64,000 nucleotides of DNA from Brevibacillus sedimenti (GCF_020923495.1 NZ_CP064048.1:2001501-2065500); one strand, 5' to 3'. Positions 26,364 through 34,730 are shown, numbered from the stretch's first letter. Made by a program: numbers and translations. Notes: generated by a model not told the origin, from the sequence alone.

Positions 26364-27107
26364 ATGAACACGGTGCAGATGAAGGTAAAGCGGCAGGACC
26401 AGCCGGACGGCGAACCGTACTGGGAGGAGTTTGTCGTCCCGTACCGGCCGAACATGAACGTGATCGCCGCGTTGATGGAGATTCAAAAGAACCCGGTGAA
26501 TGCGGCGGGCCGACAAGTGAGGGCCGTCGTCTGGGAGTCCAACTGTCTGGAAGAGGTGTGCGGAGCGTGCAGCATGGTGATCAACGGCAGGGTCAGGCAG
26601 GCGTGCTCCGCTTTGGTCGACAAGCTGGAACAGCCGATCTGCCTGGAGCCGATGGCCACGTTTCCCGTCGAAAAAGACCTGGCGGTGAACCGCAAGCGAA
26701 TGTTTGACGCGCTGCAGAGCATCAAGGGCTGGATCGCAATCGACGGCACCCACGCCCTGGGCCCGGGACCGCGTGTCTCGCAGGAGCAACAGCAGGAGCT
26801 GTACGCGTATGCCACCTGCATGACCTGCGGCTGCTGTCTGGAGGCTTGTCCGAACGTCAACGACCGCTCCCCCTATCTCGGGCCGCAGGCGATGGCGCAG
26901 ATCCGCTATTTCAACGCCCATCCCACCGGGGCGATGATGAAGGAACAGCGCCTGGACGCAGCGATCAGCGACGGGGGGATCGCCAACTGCGGCCAATCGC
27001 AAAACTGCGTCCAGGTCTGCCCCAAAGGGATTCCGCTGACCACGGCCCTGGCTGAAGTAAATCGGGATGCCAACCGGCATGCCTGGAAGAGGTGGTTTTT
27101 CTCATGA
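26364..27107 (+). CDS. sdhB: Succinate dehydrogenase / fumarate reductase iron-sulfur subunit
   Basis: A 247-residue Fe-S subunit. The N-terminal ferredoxin-like domain has CLEEVCGACSMVINGRVRQAC for the [2Fe-2S] centre. The C-terminal domain has CMTCGCCLEACP and CGQSQNCVQVCPKGIP for the [4Fe-4S] and [3Fe-4S]-type centres. It transfers electrons from SdhA to the haem anchor. Seventeen bases separate it from sdhA. Its TGA overlaps the ATG of the next gene (ATGA), which ties the SDH genes to the fumarase genes in one operon. Confidence 0.93.
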   Translation: MNTVQMKVKRQDQPDGEPYWEEFVVPYRPNMNVIAALMEIQKNPVNAAGRQVRAVVWESNCLEEVCGACSMVINGRVRQACSALVDKLEQPICLEPMATFPVEKDLAVNRKRMFDALQSIKGWIAIDGTHALGPGPRVSQEQQQELYAYATCMTCGCCLEACPNVNDRSPYLGPQAMAQIRYFNAHPTGAMMKEQRLDAAISDGGIANCGQSQNCVQVCPKGIPLTTALAEVNRDANRHAWKRWFFS

Positions 27108-27946
27108 GAGAAATCAAGTATGACGCCATTGTGGAGGCAGTGGCTGACATGTGCCAGCGGGCCAACTACGACCTCGGCGCGGATGTCGTCCAGGCGTTCC
27201 GGCAGGCGCTTCGTTCGGAAGTGTCGGAGACAGGCCGGGACGTGCTGTCACAGTTGATGGAAAACGCACAGATCGCCGCCCGGGAACGGGTGCCGATGTG
27301 CCAGGATACCGGCGTTGCCGTCTTTCTCGTGGAAGTGGGGCAGGACTGCCGGATCGTCGGCGGCAGCCTGTACGACGCGATCAACGACGGGGTGCGCAAG
27401 GGATACAGAGAGGGGTATCTGCGCAGTTCCATCGTCGGTCACCCGCTGGAACGGGTCAATACAGGAGACAACGCTCCCGCCGTCACGCACGTGGAACTGG
27501 TGCCGGGCGACAAACTGACCATCCACTTCTCCGCCAAGGGCGGCGGCAGCGAAAACATGAGCGCGCTCAAAATGCTGAAGCCGTCCGATGGGGTGGAGGG
27601 GGTCAAAGCGTTTGTACTGGAGACGGCGCGGAACGCGGGTCCCAACGCCTGCCCGCCGATGGTCGTCGGCGTGGGCATCGGCGGAACATTTGAAAAGGCG
27701 GCCTACCTGGCGAAGAAGTCTCTGTTTCGGCCCATCGGCGAGCGCAGCCCCCGGCCGGAAATCGCCGTACTGGAGGAGGAACTGGTGGAGATGTGCAACA
27801 AACTGGGAATCGGCCCGCAGGGAATGGGCGGCCGGACGACGGTACTGGACGTCAAGATCGAGATTTACCCCTGTCACATCGCCTCCCTGCCCGTTGCCGT
27901 CAACATCAACTGCCACGCCAGCCGGCACAAGGAAGCCGTACTGTGA
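27104..27946 (+). CDS. Class I fumarase/tartrate-type hydro-lyase, alpha subunit
   Basis: A 280-residue Fe-S hydro-lyase subunit. Cys66 (PMCQDTG), Cys183 (NACPP) and Cys257 (YPCH) are placed as the three ligands of a [4Fe-4S] cluster. The block SAKGGGSENMSALKMLKPSDG and GIGGTFEKAAYLAKK are typical. The ATG at 27104 overlaps the sdhB stop; the upstream GTG in the same frame is rejected. Enzymes of this type hydrate fumarate, mesaconate or dehydrate tartrate. The neighbouring SDH and CoA ligase fit fumarate to malate or mesaconate to citramalate. Confidence 0.88.
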   Translation: MREIKYDAIVEAVADMCQRANYDLGADVVQAFRQALRSEVSETGRDVLSQLMENAQIAARERVPMCQDTGVAVFLVEVGQDCRIVGGSLYDAINDGVRKGYREGYLRSSIVGHPLERVNTGDNAPAVTHVELVPGDKLTIHFSAKGGGSENMSALKMLKPSDGVEGVKAFVLETARNAGPNACPPMVVGVGIGGTFEKAAYLAKKSLFRPIGERSPRPEIAVLEEELVEMCNKLGIGPQGMGGRTTVLDVKIEIYPCHIASLPVAVNINCHASRHKEAVL

Positions 27947-27985
27947 AACGGAGCAAGATAGCCAACCGGGAGGAGGAGCAACACG

Positions 27986-28558
27986 ATGGCAGTCAAACAC
28001 ATTACTGCCCCGTTGACGGATGAGGCGGTGGCCAGCCTGCGGGCGGGCGACCGGGTGCTGATCAGCGGCGTGGTCTACGCGGCGCGGGACGCCGCCCACA
28101 AGCGCATGATCGAAGCGTTGGATCGCGGAGAGCCGCTCCCGTTTGACGTCAGCGGGCAGGTGATCTACTACGTCGGTCCAACTCCGGCCAAACCGGGGCA
28201 GGTGGTCGGCTCGGCCGGCCCGACGACGAGCGGCCGCATGGACAAATACGCGCCCAGGCTGCTCGCGCTGGGGTTAAAAGGGATGATCGGCAAAGGCTAT
28301 CGCAATCAGGAAGTAAAAGAGGCGATGGCGAAACACAAGGCGGTTTACTTTGCGGCGGTAGGCGGCGCGGGCGCGCTGCTGGCGAAAGCAATCAAGGTGC
28401 AGGAGCTGGTGGCCTACGAAGACCTCGGCCCGGAAGCGGTGCGCAAGCTGGTGATCGAGCAGTTTCCGGCCGTGGTGATCAACGATATGTACGGCAATGA
28501 CCTGTACCGGCAGGGCGTGGAACAGTACCGGGAAGAGTGGGGAGGGGGCGGAAGATGA
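27986..28558 (+). CDS. Class I fumarase/tartrate-type hydro-lyase, beta subunit
   Basis: A 190-residue protein corresponding to the C-terminal swivelling domain of class I fumarases. The motif AARDAAHKRMIEAL and the substrate-binding YYVGPTPAKPGQVVGSAGPTTSGRMD are seen, followed by GLKGMIGKGYRN. It must combine with the alpha subunit to be active. An unusually good GGGAGGAGGAGC site precedes the ATG. Its stop overlaps the CitE-like gene (ATGA). Confidence 0.88.
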   Translation: MAVKHITAPLTDEAVASLRAGDRVLISGVVYAARDAAHKRMIEALDRGEPLPFDVSGQVIYYVGPTPAKPGQVVGSAGPTTSGRMDKYAPRLLALGLKGMIGKGYRNQEVKEAMAKHKAVYFAAVGGAGALLAKAIKVQELVAYEDLGPEAVRKLVIEQFPAVVINDMYGNDLYRQGVEQYREEWGGGGR

Positions 28559-29430
28559 CGCTGGTTCGTTCGTGGATGTTTGTGCCGGGCAACAACCGGC
28601 GGCGGCTGGAAAAGGTGAGGGAGCTGGCGGCTGACGTGATCATTTACGATTTGGAAGACGCCGTGCCGCTTCAGGAAAAAGCGAGCGCACGGGACATGGT
28701 GCGCCAGGCGGTACAAGAAAACGGCAGCCGTCCCCAATACGTGCGGGTGAATGACCCGACCACGCCGTTTTACCTGGACGACCTATACGGCATGATCGGG
28801 CACGGACTGACGGGAATCGTTTTGCCAAAAGCGGCAAACCGTCAGCAGATTCTGGCTGTGGAAGCCCACCTGACGCAGCTGGAGAATCACGGGAATCTGC
28901 CGTGCGGCTCGATGGAGATCGTCCCCCTGATTGAAACGGCGTCTGGTCTCTACCACGCCTATGACATCGCCTCGGCTAGCGCCAGGGTGAAGCGGCTGGC
29001 GTTCGGTTCGGTCGACTTTGCCCTCGATATCGGCGCCCGGCTGACGCGGGAAGGAACGGAACTTTTGTTTGCCCGCTCCCAGTTGGTGGTGATCTCCCGG
29101 GCAGCCGGCATCGAACCGCCGATTGACGCCGTTTTCGTGGACGTCAAAGATGCGGAGGGACTGCAAAATGATGCCCGCCTTGCGAGACAGCTCGGTTTTC
29201 AGGGCAAGCTGGTGATCCATCCCGACCAGATCCCGATTGTCCATGACGCGTTTTCCCCGACGGCGGAGGAAATAGCGGAGGCGAAAGCGGTCGCCGCCGC
29301 CTTTGACGAAGCGCTCGCTTCCGGCAGCGCCGCCATTTCTGTCAACGGAAAACTGGTCGACTACCCCGTGGCGGAGCGGGCCAAGCGGATCCTCCGGCAG
29401 GCGGAAGCGCTCCAGCACCTCCGCACTTGA
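28555..29430 (+). CDS. CitE/HpcH-family acyl-CoA lyase (malyl-CoA / citramalyl-CoA lyase-like)
   Basis: A 291-residue TIM-barrel lyase. Family motifs are SWMFVPGNNRRRLEK, IIYDLEDAVPLQEK, YVRVNDP, IVLPKAA, the metal-ligand Glu in LIETASGLYHAYDI, GSVDFALDIGARL and GKLVIHPDQIPIVHDAFSPT. It lacks other citrate lyase subunits nearby, so a free-standing acyl-CoA lyase is expected. Cleavage of malyl-CoA would give glyoxylate plus acetyl-CoA; cleavage of citramalyl-CoA would give pyruvate plus acetyl-CoA. The ATG overlaps the previous stop. It is the last gene of the nine-gene operon. Confidence 0.88.
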   Translation: MTLVRSWMFVPGNNRRRLEKVRELAADVIIYDLEDAVPLQEKASARDMVRQAVQENGSRPQYVRVNDPTTPFYLDDLYGMIGHGLTGIVLPKAANRQQILAVEAHLTQLENHGNLPCGSMEIVPLIETASGLYHAYDIASASARVKRLAFGSVDFALDIGARLTREGTELLFARSQLVVISRAAGIEPPIDAVFVDVKDAEGLQNDARLARQLGFQGKLVIHPDQIPIVHDAFSPTAEEIAEAKAVAAAFDEALASGSAAISVNGKLVDYPVAERAKRILRQAEALQHLRT

Positions 29431-29479
29431 CCCCGCGGCCCCGATGTGATACAGTACGACCAAATGGAATAGCACTTGT

Positions 29480-29572
29480 TTTCTAGGGTTCCGCAGCGTT
29501 GGCTGGCCTGGTCCGAGAGAAAACACACAGCCGCATTGGCTGTGACACGGAGGGATAAAAGCCCGGGAGATA
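29480..29572 (+). promoter_or_regulatory. Guanidine-I (ykkC) riboswitch
   Basis: The conserved ykkC elements are present in order: TTCTAGGGTTCCG, then GGTCCGAGAGA, then ACACGGAGGGATAAAAGC followed by CCGGGAGA. The 3' end overlaps a terminator hairpin, so guanidine binding should allow read-through. The aptamer lies upstream of two SMR exporter genes, the expected partners. The strength of the match comes from memory of the consensus, not from a covariance search. Confidence 0.92.
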
Positions 29573-29603
29573 TCGTTGTGCTGGCGATACCCCCGGGTTT
29601 TTT
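29562..29603 (+). terminator. Riboswitch-controlled terminator
   Basis: CCCGGG (29562-29567) pairs with CCCGGG (29592-29597), extended by GATATCG/CGATA, followed by TTTTTT. The 5' arm is shared with the riboswitch 3' end, consistent with transcriptional control of the SMR pair. Confidence 0.85.
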
Positions 29604-29642
29604 GCTGCGCTGGAAAAAACGAGAGGATAGGAGGAGAGAGAC

Positions 29643-29993
29643 GTGAACAGAGAATGGGCCATGGTGTTCATTGCGGCTGTGTTTGAAGTGCTGTGGGTGA
29701 TCGGGTTGAAACACGCGTACGATCTTTGGACGTGGCTGGGAACGGCAGCGGCCATTGGCGTCAGCTTTTTCCTGATGATCAGGGCTGGTCAGACGCTGCC
29801 GGTGGGCACCGTATACGCCGTCTTTGTCGGCATGGGCACGGCCGGCACGGTATTGGCCGACATCGTCTTTTTCGGCGAGCCGTTTCAGTGGTTGAAAGTG
29901 CTCCTGATCATGCTGCTGCTGGGGGGCGTCGTCGGATTGAAGCTGGTGACCCATGAGAAACCGGCAGAGAACGTGAAAGGAGGGGAGACATAA
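29643..29993 (+). CDS. SMR family guanidinium exporter subunit (Gdx/YkkC-D type)
   Basis: A 116-residue, four-helix membrane protein. The first helix carries [11 protein letters not shown], a Gdx-type signature with the central Glu. [20 protein letters not shown] follows in helix 3. It has a short hydrophilic C-terminal tail. It is preceded by the guanidine riboswitch and overlaps the next SMR gene by one base (TAATG), so the pair probably forms a heterodimer that exports guanidinium in exchange for protons. A GGAGGAGAG site precedes the start. Confidence 0.9.
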   Translation: MNREWAMVFIAAVFEVLWVIGLKHAYDLWTWLGTAAAIGVSFFLMIRAGQTLPVGTVYAVFVGMGTAGTVLADIVFFGEPFQWLKVLLIMLLLGGVVGLKLVTHEKPAENVKGGET

Positions 29994-30307
29994 TGGCCTG
30001 GTTCTGTCTAATCGCCGCTGGCATTTTCGAGATGACGGGTGTCGCGATGATCAACAAATGGAACCTCGATCGGACCTGGCTGACGCTGATCCTGCTGCTC
30101 GCCAGTTTCGGAGCCAGCTTTTTGTTCCTTTCCCTCGCGATGAAAACCCTGCCGATGGGGACGGCCTATGCGGTCTGGACCGGCATCGGCACGGCAGGCG
30201 GCGCCATTTTGGGCATGGTCCTGTACGGCGAGTCTGCCGATTGGCGTCGGGTGCTGTGTATTGGCGTCATCCTTGCCGCTGCGGTCGGATTGAAGCTGAT
30301 CTCCTGA
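29993..30307 (+). CDS. SMR family guanidinium exporter subunit, second partner
   Basis: A 104-residue four-helix SMR protein. Helix 1 is divergent (IFEMTGVAMINKW) but keeps the essential Glu; helix 3 has LPMGTAYAVWTGIGTAGGAILG. Two adjacent, dissimilar SMR genes are the arrangement of heterodimeric exporters such as YkkCD. Compared with its partner it lacks the LWVIGLK motif, so it may serve as the structural half. It is translated from an ATG inside the previous stop. Confidence 0.89.
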   Translation: MAWFCLIAAGIFEMTGVAMINKWNLDRTWLTLILLLASFGASFLFLSLAMKTLPMGTAYAVWTGIGTAGGAILGMVLYGESADWRRVLCIGVILAAAVGLKLIS

Positions 30308-30324
30308 CCGCCCCCATCTGTCTG

Positions 30325-30353
30325 TTGACATTCAACATGGCGCCGGTGATAAT
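30325..30353 (+). promoter_or_regulatory. Putative sigma-A promoter with long leader before lplA
   Basis: TTGACA (30325-30330) and GATAAT (30348-30353) have a 17-base spacer. If used, it would give a leader of almost 200 bases before the lipoate ligase start at 30552. No known riboswitch family was recognised in that leader. Confidence 0.5.
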
Positions 30354-30551
30354 GGCGTCCGACACACCGGGTGCCTGCATTATGGCTGCCGTCATCGCTG
30401 TAACTGCGACGTCCACCGCCAGATTGATGCCGCCAGCACGACAACCCACAACCAAAAGGGGGCTGGGGGATGTGTTGTGCGGCAAGTGGACGTTTGTCAT
30501 ACTGTTGCTCGGACAAGCTGACAGTCATCAGTCCGCAAAGGAGGAACGCAC

Positions 30552-31538
30552 ATGAAATTCATCGACAATCGAGGAATCACCGATCCCCGCATCAACCTGG
30601 CAATCGAGGAATACGCCTTAAAGCACCTGCCTGCCGATGAAGATTACCTGTTGTTTTACATCAACGAACCGTCCATCATCATTGGGAAAAACCAGAATAC
30701 GATCGAAGAGATCAATGCCGACTACGTCAACGAACACGGGATTCACGTGGTGCGCCGGCTGTCGGGAGGCGGCGCCGTCTATCACGACCTCGGCAACCTC
30801 AACTTCAGTTTTATTACCAATGACGACGGGGAGTCCTTTCACAACTTCCGCAAGTTTACCGATCCGGTCGTTCGCGCTCTGCGCCAGATGGGCGTCGACG
30901 CGGAGCTGACGGGCCGCAACGACATCCAGGTGGGCGAGCGGAAAATTTCCGGCAACGCCCAGTACGCCGCCAAAGGACGCATGTTCAGCCACGGCACGCT
31001 GCTGTTTGACTCCGACCTGGAGCGTGTCGTCTCCGCGCTGAACGTGAATCCCCTAAAAATCCAGTCAAAAGGGATCAAGTCGATTCGCAGCCGGGTCGCC
31101 AACATTTCGGAATTTCTGCCCAGCCCGATGACGATCGAAGAGTTCAAGAAGGAGCTGCTCGTCTTTATCTTCGACGGCAAACCGGTGGAGGAATATCCGC
31201 TCACCGACGAGGATTGGGCGAACATCCACGAGCTGTCCCGTTCCCGCTACCAGAGCTGGGAGTGGAATTACGGAAAATCGCCGAAAAGCAACTTCCGGCA
31301 GTCCCGCCGGTTTGACATCGGGACGGTGGAGGTGCGGTTGGAGATCGAGAAGGGGCGCATCAAGGAAGCCAAAATCTACGGGGACTTCTTCGGAATGAGG
31401 GACGTGTCGGAAATCGAGGCCGTGCTTCGCGGCGTGCCATACGACAAGCAAGCGGTGGCGGATGTGCTTGCTGGCATCGACATCGAGCCGTTTTTCGGAA
31501 AATGGTCGCGTGAGGAACTGCTGTCGCTGCTGTTCTGA
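30552..31538 (+). CDS. lplA: Lipoate-protein ligase A
   Basis: A 328-residue ligase that activates lipoate with ATP and attaches it to lipoyl domains of 2-oxoacid dehydrogenases or GcvH. The lipoate-binding motif RRLSGGGAVYHDLGNLNFSFI and the catalytic Lys in GERKISGNAQY are present, with GTLLFDSDLERV. The C-terminal accessory domain is complete (to IEPFFGKWSREELL). The length fits LplJ/LplA rather than the shorter LipM/LipL transferases. A strong AAAGGAGG site lies before the ATG. Confidence 0.93.
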   Translation: MKFIDNRGITDPRINLAIEEYALKHLPADEDYLLFYINEPSIIIGKNQNTIEEINADYVNEHGIHVVRRLSGGGAVYHDLGNLNFSFITNDDGESFHNFRKFTDPVVRALRQMGVDAELTGRNDIQVGERKISGNAQYAAKGRMFSHGTLLFDSDLERVVSALNVNPLKIQSKGIKSIRSRVANISEFLPSPMTIEEFKKELLVFIFDGKPVEEYPLTDEDWANIHELSRSRYQSWEWNYGKSPKSNFRQSRRFDIGTVEVRLEIEKGRIKEAKIYGDFFGMRDVSEIEAVLRGVPYDKQAVADVLAGIDIEPFFGKWSREELLSLLF

Positions 31539-31632
31539 CGAATACGCCTTTGACCACTCGTCCGCAGCGCATGAGAGATCGGGACCGCTCGCTCGCTTGA
31601 CGCCCAGCACAGAAGCGGATGAAGTCGGCTCC

Positions 31633-31721
31633 AAAACGAGACGCGGGCAGGGGACAAACATCTGGGTATTTCGAGGAAGTGAGACTTGTGTCCCCTGTTG
31701 ATTCCCGCGTCTTCGTTTTTT
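31633..31721 (+). terminator. Long hairpin with terminator tail downstream of lplA
   Basis: AAACGAGACGCGGG pairs with CCCGCGTCTTCGTTT, and an inner GGGGACA/TGTCCCC stem follows; the outer arm ends in TTTTTT. The arms enclose about 40 bases, so this is larger than an ordinary terminator. It lies in the 386-bp gap between lplA and dctA (31539-31924), which otherwise holds no supported gene. Confidence 0.6.
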
Positions 31722-31870
31722 CACTGAGTCGGTCGTCAAAGGAGCTCGCTTGGCCCATCCCGCCATGCGATGCCCATTGTCTTTTCGCTTTGGTTGATGA
31801 ATAGGCACGCCTTTCGGCCTGGAAATCATTTTTTGTGGACGCTAACTCAATGAACCGTTTGTCTTCAGTC

Positions 31871-31898
31871 TGAAACCTCCCGAAAACGGGAGGTTTCA
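31871..31898 (-). terminator. Perfect hairpin downstream of dctA
   Basis: TGAAACCTCCCG/CGGGAGGTTTCA with a four-base loop. There is no long T run on either side, but the position 27 bases after the dctA stop suggests 3'-end formation for the minus-strand gene. Confidence 0.5.
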
Positions 31899-31924
31899 GT
31901 GCTGATTGAACGCAGTGGCGCCCG

Positions 31925-33181
31925 TTATGCCGAAATGGCCGGCGATTTTTCGTCCGACAGGGCAGGCGGATGAAACTCGTTCTCGTGCTTGGCGATGACC
32001 ACCGCAGCCACGCCGTTGCCGATCAGGTTGGTGATGGCACGGGCTTCCGACATAAAGCGGTCGACACCGAGCAGGAGCGCGATGCCCTCGACCGGGATCA
32101 TCGGGAACGCGGCCAGCGTTGCCGCCAGGGTGATGAAACCGGAGCCGGTGACGCCGGCTGCCCCTTTGGACGTGAGCATCAAAATGCCGAGCAGGGTCAG
32201 CTGCTGCCAGACGGACAGGTCGACGCCGTATGCCTGCGCGATGAACAGAGCGGCCATGGAGAGGTAAATGGACGTGCCGTCCAGGTTGAACGAATATCCG
32301 GTGGGCACGACCAGACCGACAACCGATTTGGAACAGCCGTATTTTTCCAGACGCTCCATCATGCGGGGCAGCGCCGATTCGGACGACGAAGTGCCCAACA
32401 CCAGCAGGATTTCTTCGCGAATGTATTTGATAAACGAGAAAATGTTAAAGTTGAAGAAGCGGGCAATCAGCCCCAGCACCACGACGATGAACAAAAACAT
32501 CGTGATGTAGACCGACCCCATCAAGAGGCCCAGTCGTTTCAGGGAGTCGAGGCCAAAGGTGCCGATGGTGTAGGCCATCGCTCCGAATGCCGCGAGCGGG
32601 GAGACTCTCATGATCATGTTGACGACGCCGAAGAATCCGTGCGCCAGCTTGTCAAACAGGTTGATCACCGGCTGGGCGGCGGAGCCCATGGCTGCGAGCG
32701 ACAGGCCGAACAGGACGGCGAAGAACAGGATGGGCAGCAGTTCGCCTTTGGCCATGGCGTTGACCACGTTGTCCGGAATGATTCCGACGAGGAAGTCGAT
32801 AAAGCCGTGGCTGGTCTCCTCAGCCGCTTTCGTGTACTTGGAGATGTCAGCGCCGCTAAGGCCGGTCTTGTCAAAGCCGACGCCCGGCTTGATGATGTTG
32901 ACCACGACCAGGCCGATGGCCAGCGCGATTGTGGTAACGATTTCAAAATAAATCAGCGCCTTGCCGCCGATTTTTCCCACCTTCTTCATGTCGCCCATGC
33001 CGGCGATGCCGTTGACGACGGTGAAGAAGACGATCGGCGGGATGACCATTTTGATCAACTTGACGAATACGTCTGCCAACACTTTCAGTTCAGCCCCGAA
33101 CTTGGGCGCAAACTGGCCGACGAGAATACCGAGGATAATGGCGATCACGACCTGCACGGTCAGGTTTTTAAAAATACGCAT
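31925..33181 (-). CDS. dctA: C4-dicarboxylate/cation symporter DctA (DAACS family)
   Basis: A 418-residue transporter with eight membrane helices and two re-entrant loops. Diagnostic motifs are [21 protein letters not shown] (serine-rich hairpin), [23 protein letters not shown] and [24 protein letters not shown]. These support DctA/GltP-type Na+- or H+-coupled uptake of succinate, fumarate or malate. The start is the ATG at 33181, with AAGGGGAGGGGAC just upstream; the longer frame adds eight unlikely residues. A cre-like site lies before it. The dctSR genes nearby are its likely regulators. Confidence 0.9.
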   Translation of the reverse strand: MRIFKNLTVQVVIAIILGILVGQFAPKFGAELKVLADVFVKLIKMVIPPIVFFTVVNGIAGMGDMKKVGKIGGKALIYFEIVTTIALAIGLVVVNIIKPGVGFDKTGLSGADISKYTKAAEETSHGFIDFLVGIIPDNVVNAMAKGELLPILFFAVLFGLSLAAMGSAAQPVINLFDKLAHGFFGVVNMIMRVSPLAAFGAMAYTIGTFGLDSLKRLGLLMGSVYITMFLFIVVVLGLIARFFNFNIFSFIKYIREEILLVLGTSSSESALPRMMERLEKYGCSKSVVGLVVPTGYSFNLDGTSIYLSMAALFIAQAYGVDLSVWQQLTLLGILMLTSKGAAGVTGSGFITLAATLAAFPMIPVEGIALLLGVDRFMSEARAITNLIGNGVAAVVIAKHENEFHPPALSDEKSPAISA

Positions 33182-33204
33182 AAGTCCCCTCCCCTTTACG
33201 CACA

Positions 33205-33221
33205 ATGAAAGCGCTTTACAT
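33205..33221 (-). promoter_or_regulatory. cre-like palindrome upstream of dctA
   Basis: ATGAAAGCGCTTTACAT on the plus strand, a CcpA-type site with one mismatch to the consensus. It is centred about 30 bases upstream of the dctA start and would subject C4-dicarboxylate uptake to glucose repression. Confidence 0.55.
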
Positions 33222-33394
33222 TCTCTGTACTTGCATTCTAAAGAATTGCTGGAATATTGGAAATGATACGGTCATATTGGTTGTTTTGGTCTTTTTGGTC
33301 ACAGAGCTTGCGGGGAGCGGAGACAAGCAAAATACCCTTGACCCGCCAATCCGGCAAGCCAAGGGCTGTATGGGTGCGGGGAATTTTTTCGACA

Positions 33395-34462
33395 TCAGGT
33401 GCCGATATGGCCTGCATCGCGAGCGGAAGCGGCGGGTGCTGCGGATGGTGCGGCTGCATCCAGCCACTGTCTGTACCGGTCCCAAGCCTCTCGGGAATCT
33501 AGCGCCTGGCGGGCCGCGGCCACACCTTCATCCAAGTTCGGGACGCGCCCGGTGATCCACAGCCGCAGGGCACTGTTTAGGAGCACCATGTTGCGGTAGG
33601 CAGGTTCGGCTGTTCCGTTCAGCACCGCTTCCGCCGTCTGCCGCTGCAGTTCCGGCGTCCAGTCGGTATCCGGCGCTTCCGCCTGCAAGCCGAGCGAGGC
33701 CGGATCGACGACGAAGGGACGACAGCTGCCGTTTTCCACGATCAAGGCGCGGCTCGGTTTGGCGGCGGACACGTCTTCGGAGCCTTCCATGCCCTGCACG
33801 ACGATTCCCCGTTCCACTCCGAGACGGAGCAGCAGTTCCGCCACTTTTTCAAATACCGTGCCGTGGAAGATGCCGATGGCCATGGACGGAGAGTCGGCTG
33901 GCCGCAGCAGCTTTTCCACCGTGTTGAACAGGGTGCGGACGCCGAGCTCCAGCCGCAGGGGGCGCAGCTTGTGCAGCGCGGGACACCACGTTTCCGTGGG
34001 GACAATCAGGACGCCGCTGCGCTCGGCAGCCGACAAAAGCGCCTGCCTGTCGGCGGCATCCACGGATACGCCTGCGGTCTTTAACACGTCCGTCAGCGTG
34101 ATGCCCCACTTGGGCGGCAGCGATGGACTGCCGTGCAGAGTGACCCGCTGCCCGCAAGCGGCCAGTACAAAGGCGGCAGGCAGCGTGGCCATAAACGATT
34201 TTCGCCGCCCGTCGTAGGGGCCGGCGCAATCGAGACTGTCCGGAAACGAGACGGGCGACATGGTCCGGCGTAACACCTCCACAAACGCCGCCAATTCGTC
34301 AAGCGACTCCGATTTGATCCGCTCCGCCATCAGAAACGCGCCCATCTGTGCGGGTGTCGCGCTGCCGTTGAGAAACATCTCTGCCGCTATCGTTGCCTGT
34401 TCGTACGTCAGGTCTTTTGCGCCGCGTTTGCCGCGTCCCACTTCTTTTAACAGTTCATACAT
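33395..34462 (-). CDS. Anthranilate phosphoribosyltransferase-like protein (TrpD/TrpD2 family), orphan
   Basis: A 355-residue protein of the class III nucleoside phosphorylase / TrpD fold. The N-terminal helical domain is evident (LTYEQATIAAEMFLNGSATPAQMGAFLMAERIKSES). The phosphoribosyl-binding GTGG-type loop is not recognisable (CAGPYDGRRKSFMAT) and the later motif is VVQGMEGSEDVS rather than VHG-DG-DE. It is not with trp genes. A TrpD2/YbiB-like role or another ribosyltransferase is possible. ATG 34462 with GAGAGGTG upstream was preferred over GTG 34498. The 394-bp gap to the next gene holds a promoter and operator for that gene. Confidence 0.7.
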   Translation of the reverse strand: MYELLKEVGRGKRGAKDLTYEQATIAAEMFLNGSATPAQMGAFLMAERIKSESLDELAAFVEVLRRTMSPVSFPDSLDCAGPYDGRRKSFMATLPAAFVLAACGQRVTLHGSPSLPPKWGITLTDVLKTAGVSVDAADRQALLSAAERSGVLIVPTETWCPALHKLRPLRLELGVRTLFNTVEKLLRPADSPSMAIGIFHGTVFEKVAELLLRLGVERGIVVQGMEGSEDVSAAKPSRALIVENGSCRPFVVDPASLGLQAEAPDTDWTPELQRQTAEAVLNGTAEPAYRNMVLLNSALRLWITGRVPNLDEGVAAARQALDSREAWDRYRQWLDAAAPSAAPAASARDAGHIGT

Positions 34463-34730
34463 CGTGGCTGTCACCTCTCTCAAAATTGCGTCATTCACCG
34501 ACCATTAACAATCGGGCCGCGTCCAACATATATACGATTAAGTATACAGGAATACTATGATTTTTGAGAAGTCGTACAACTAGGTGGACTGGTCGCTGCA
34601 GAGCGTCTCTTTTGCTCTACTGAACTCCGGGCCGCTGCGCTGTCGAATCGGGGACTGTAAAAGCGGGGGAACGAGCAAGATATAAGTGAACGGGGCGAAA
34701 CAACCAATCGGAGCCATCTCGGTCCTATGA

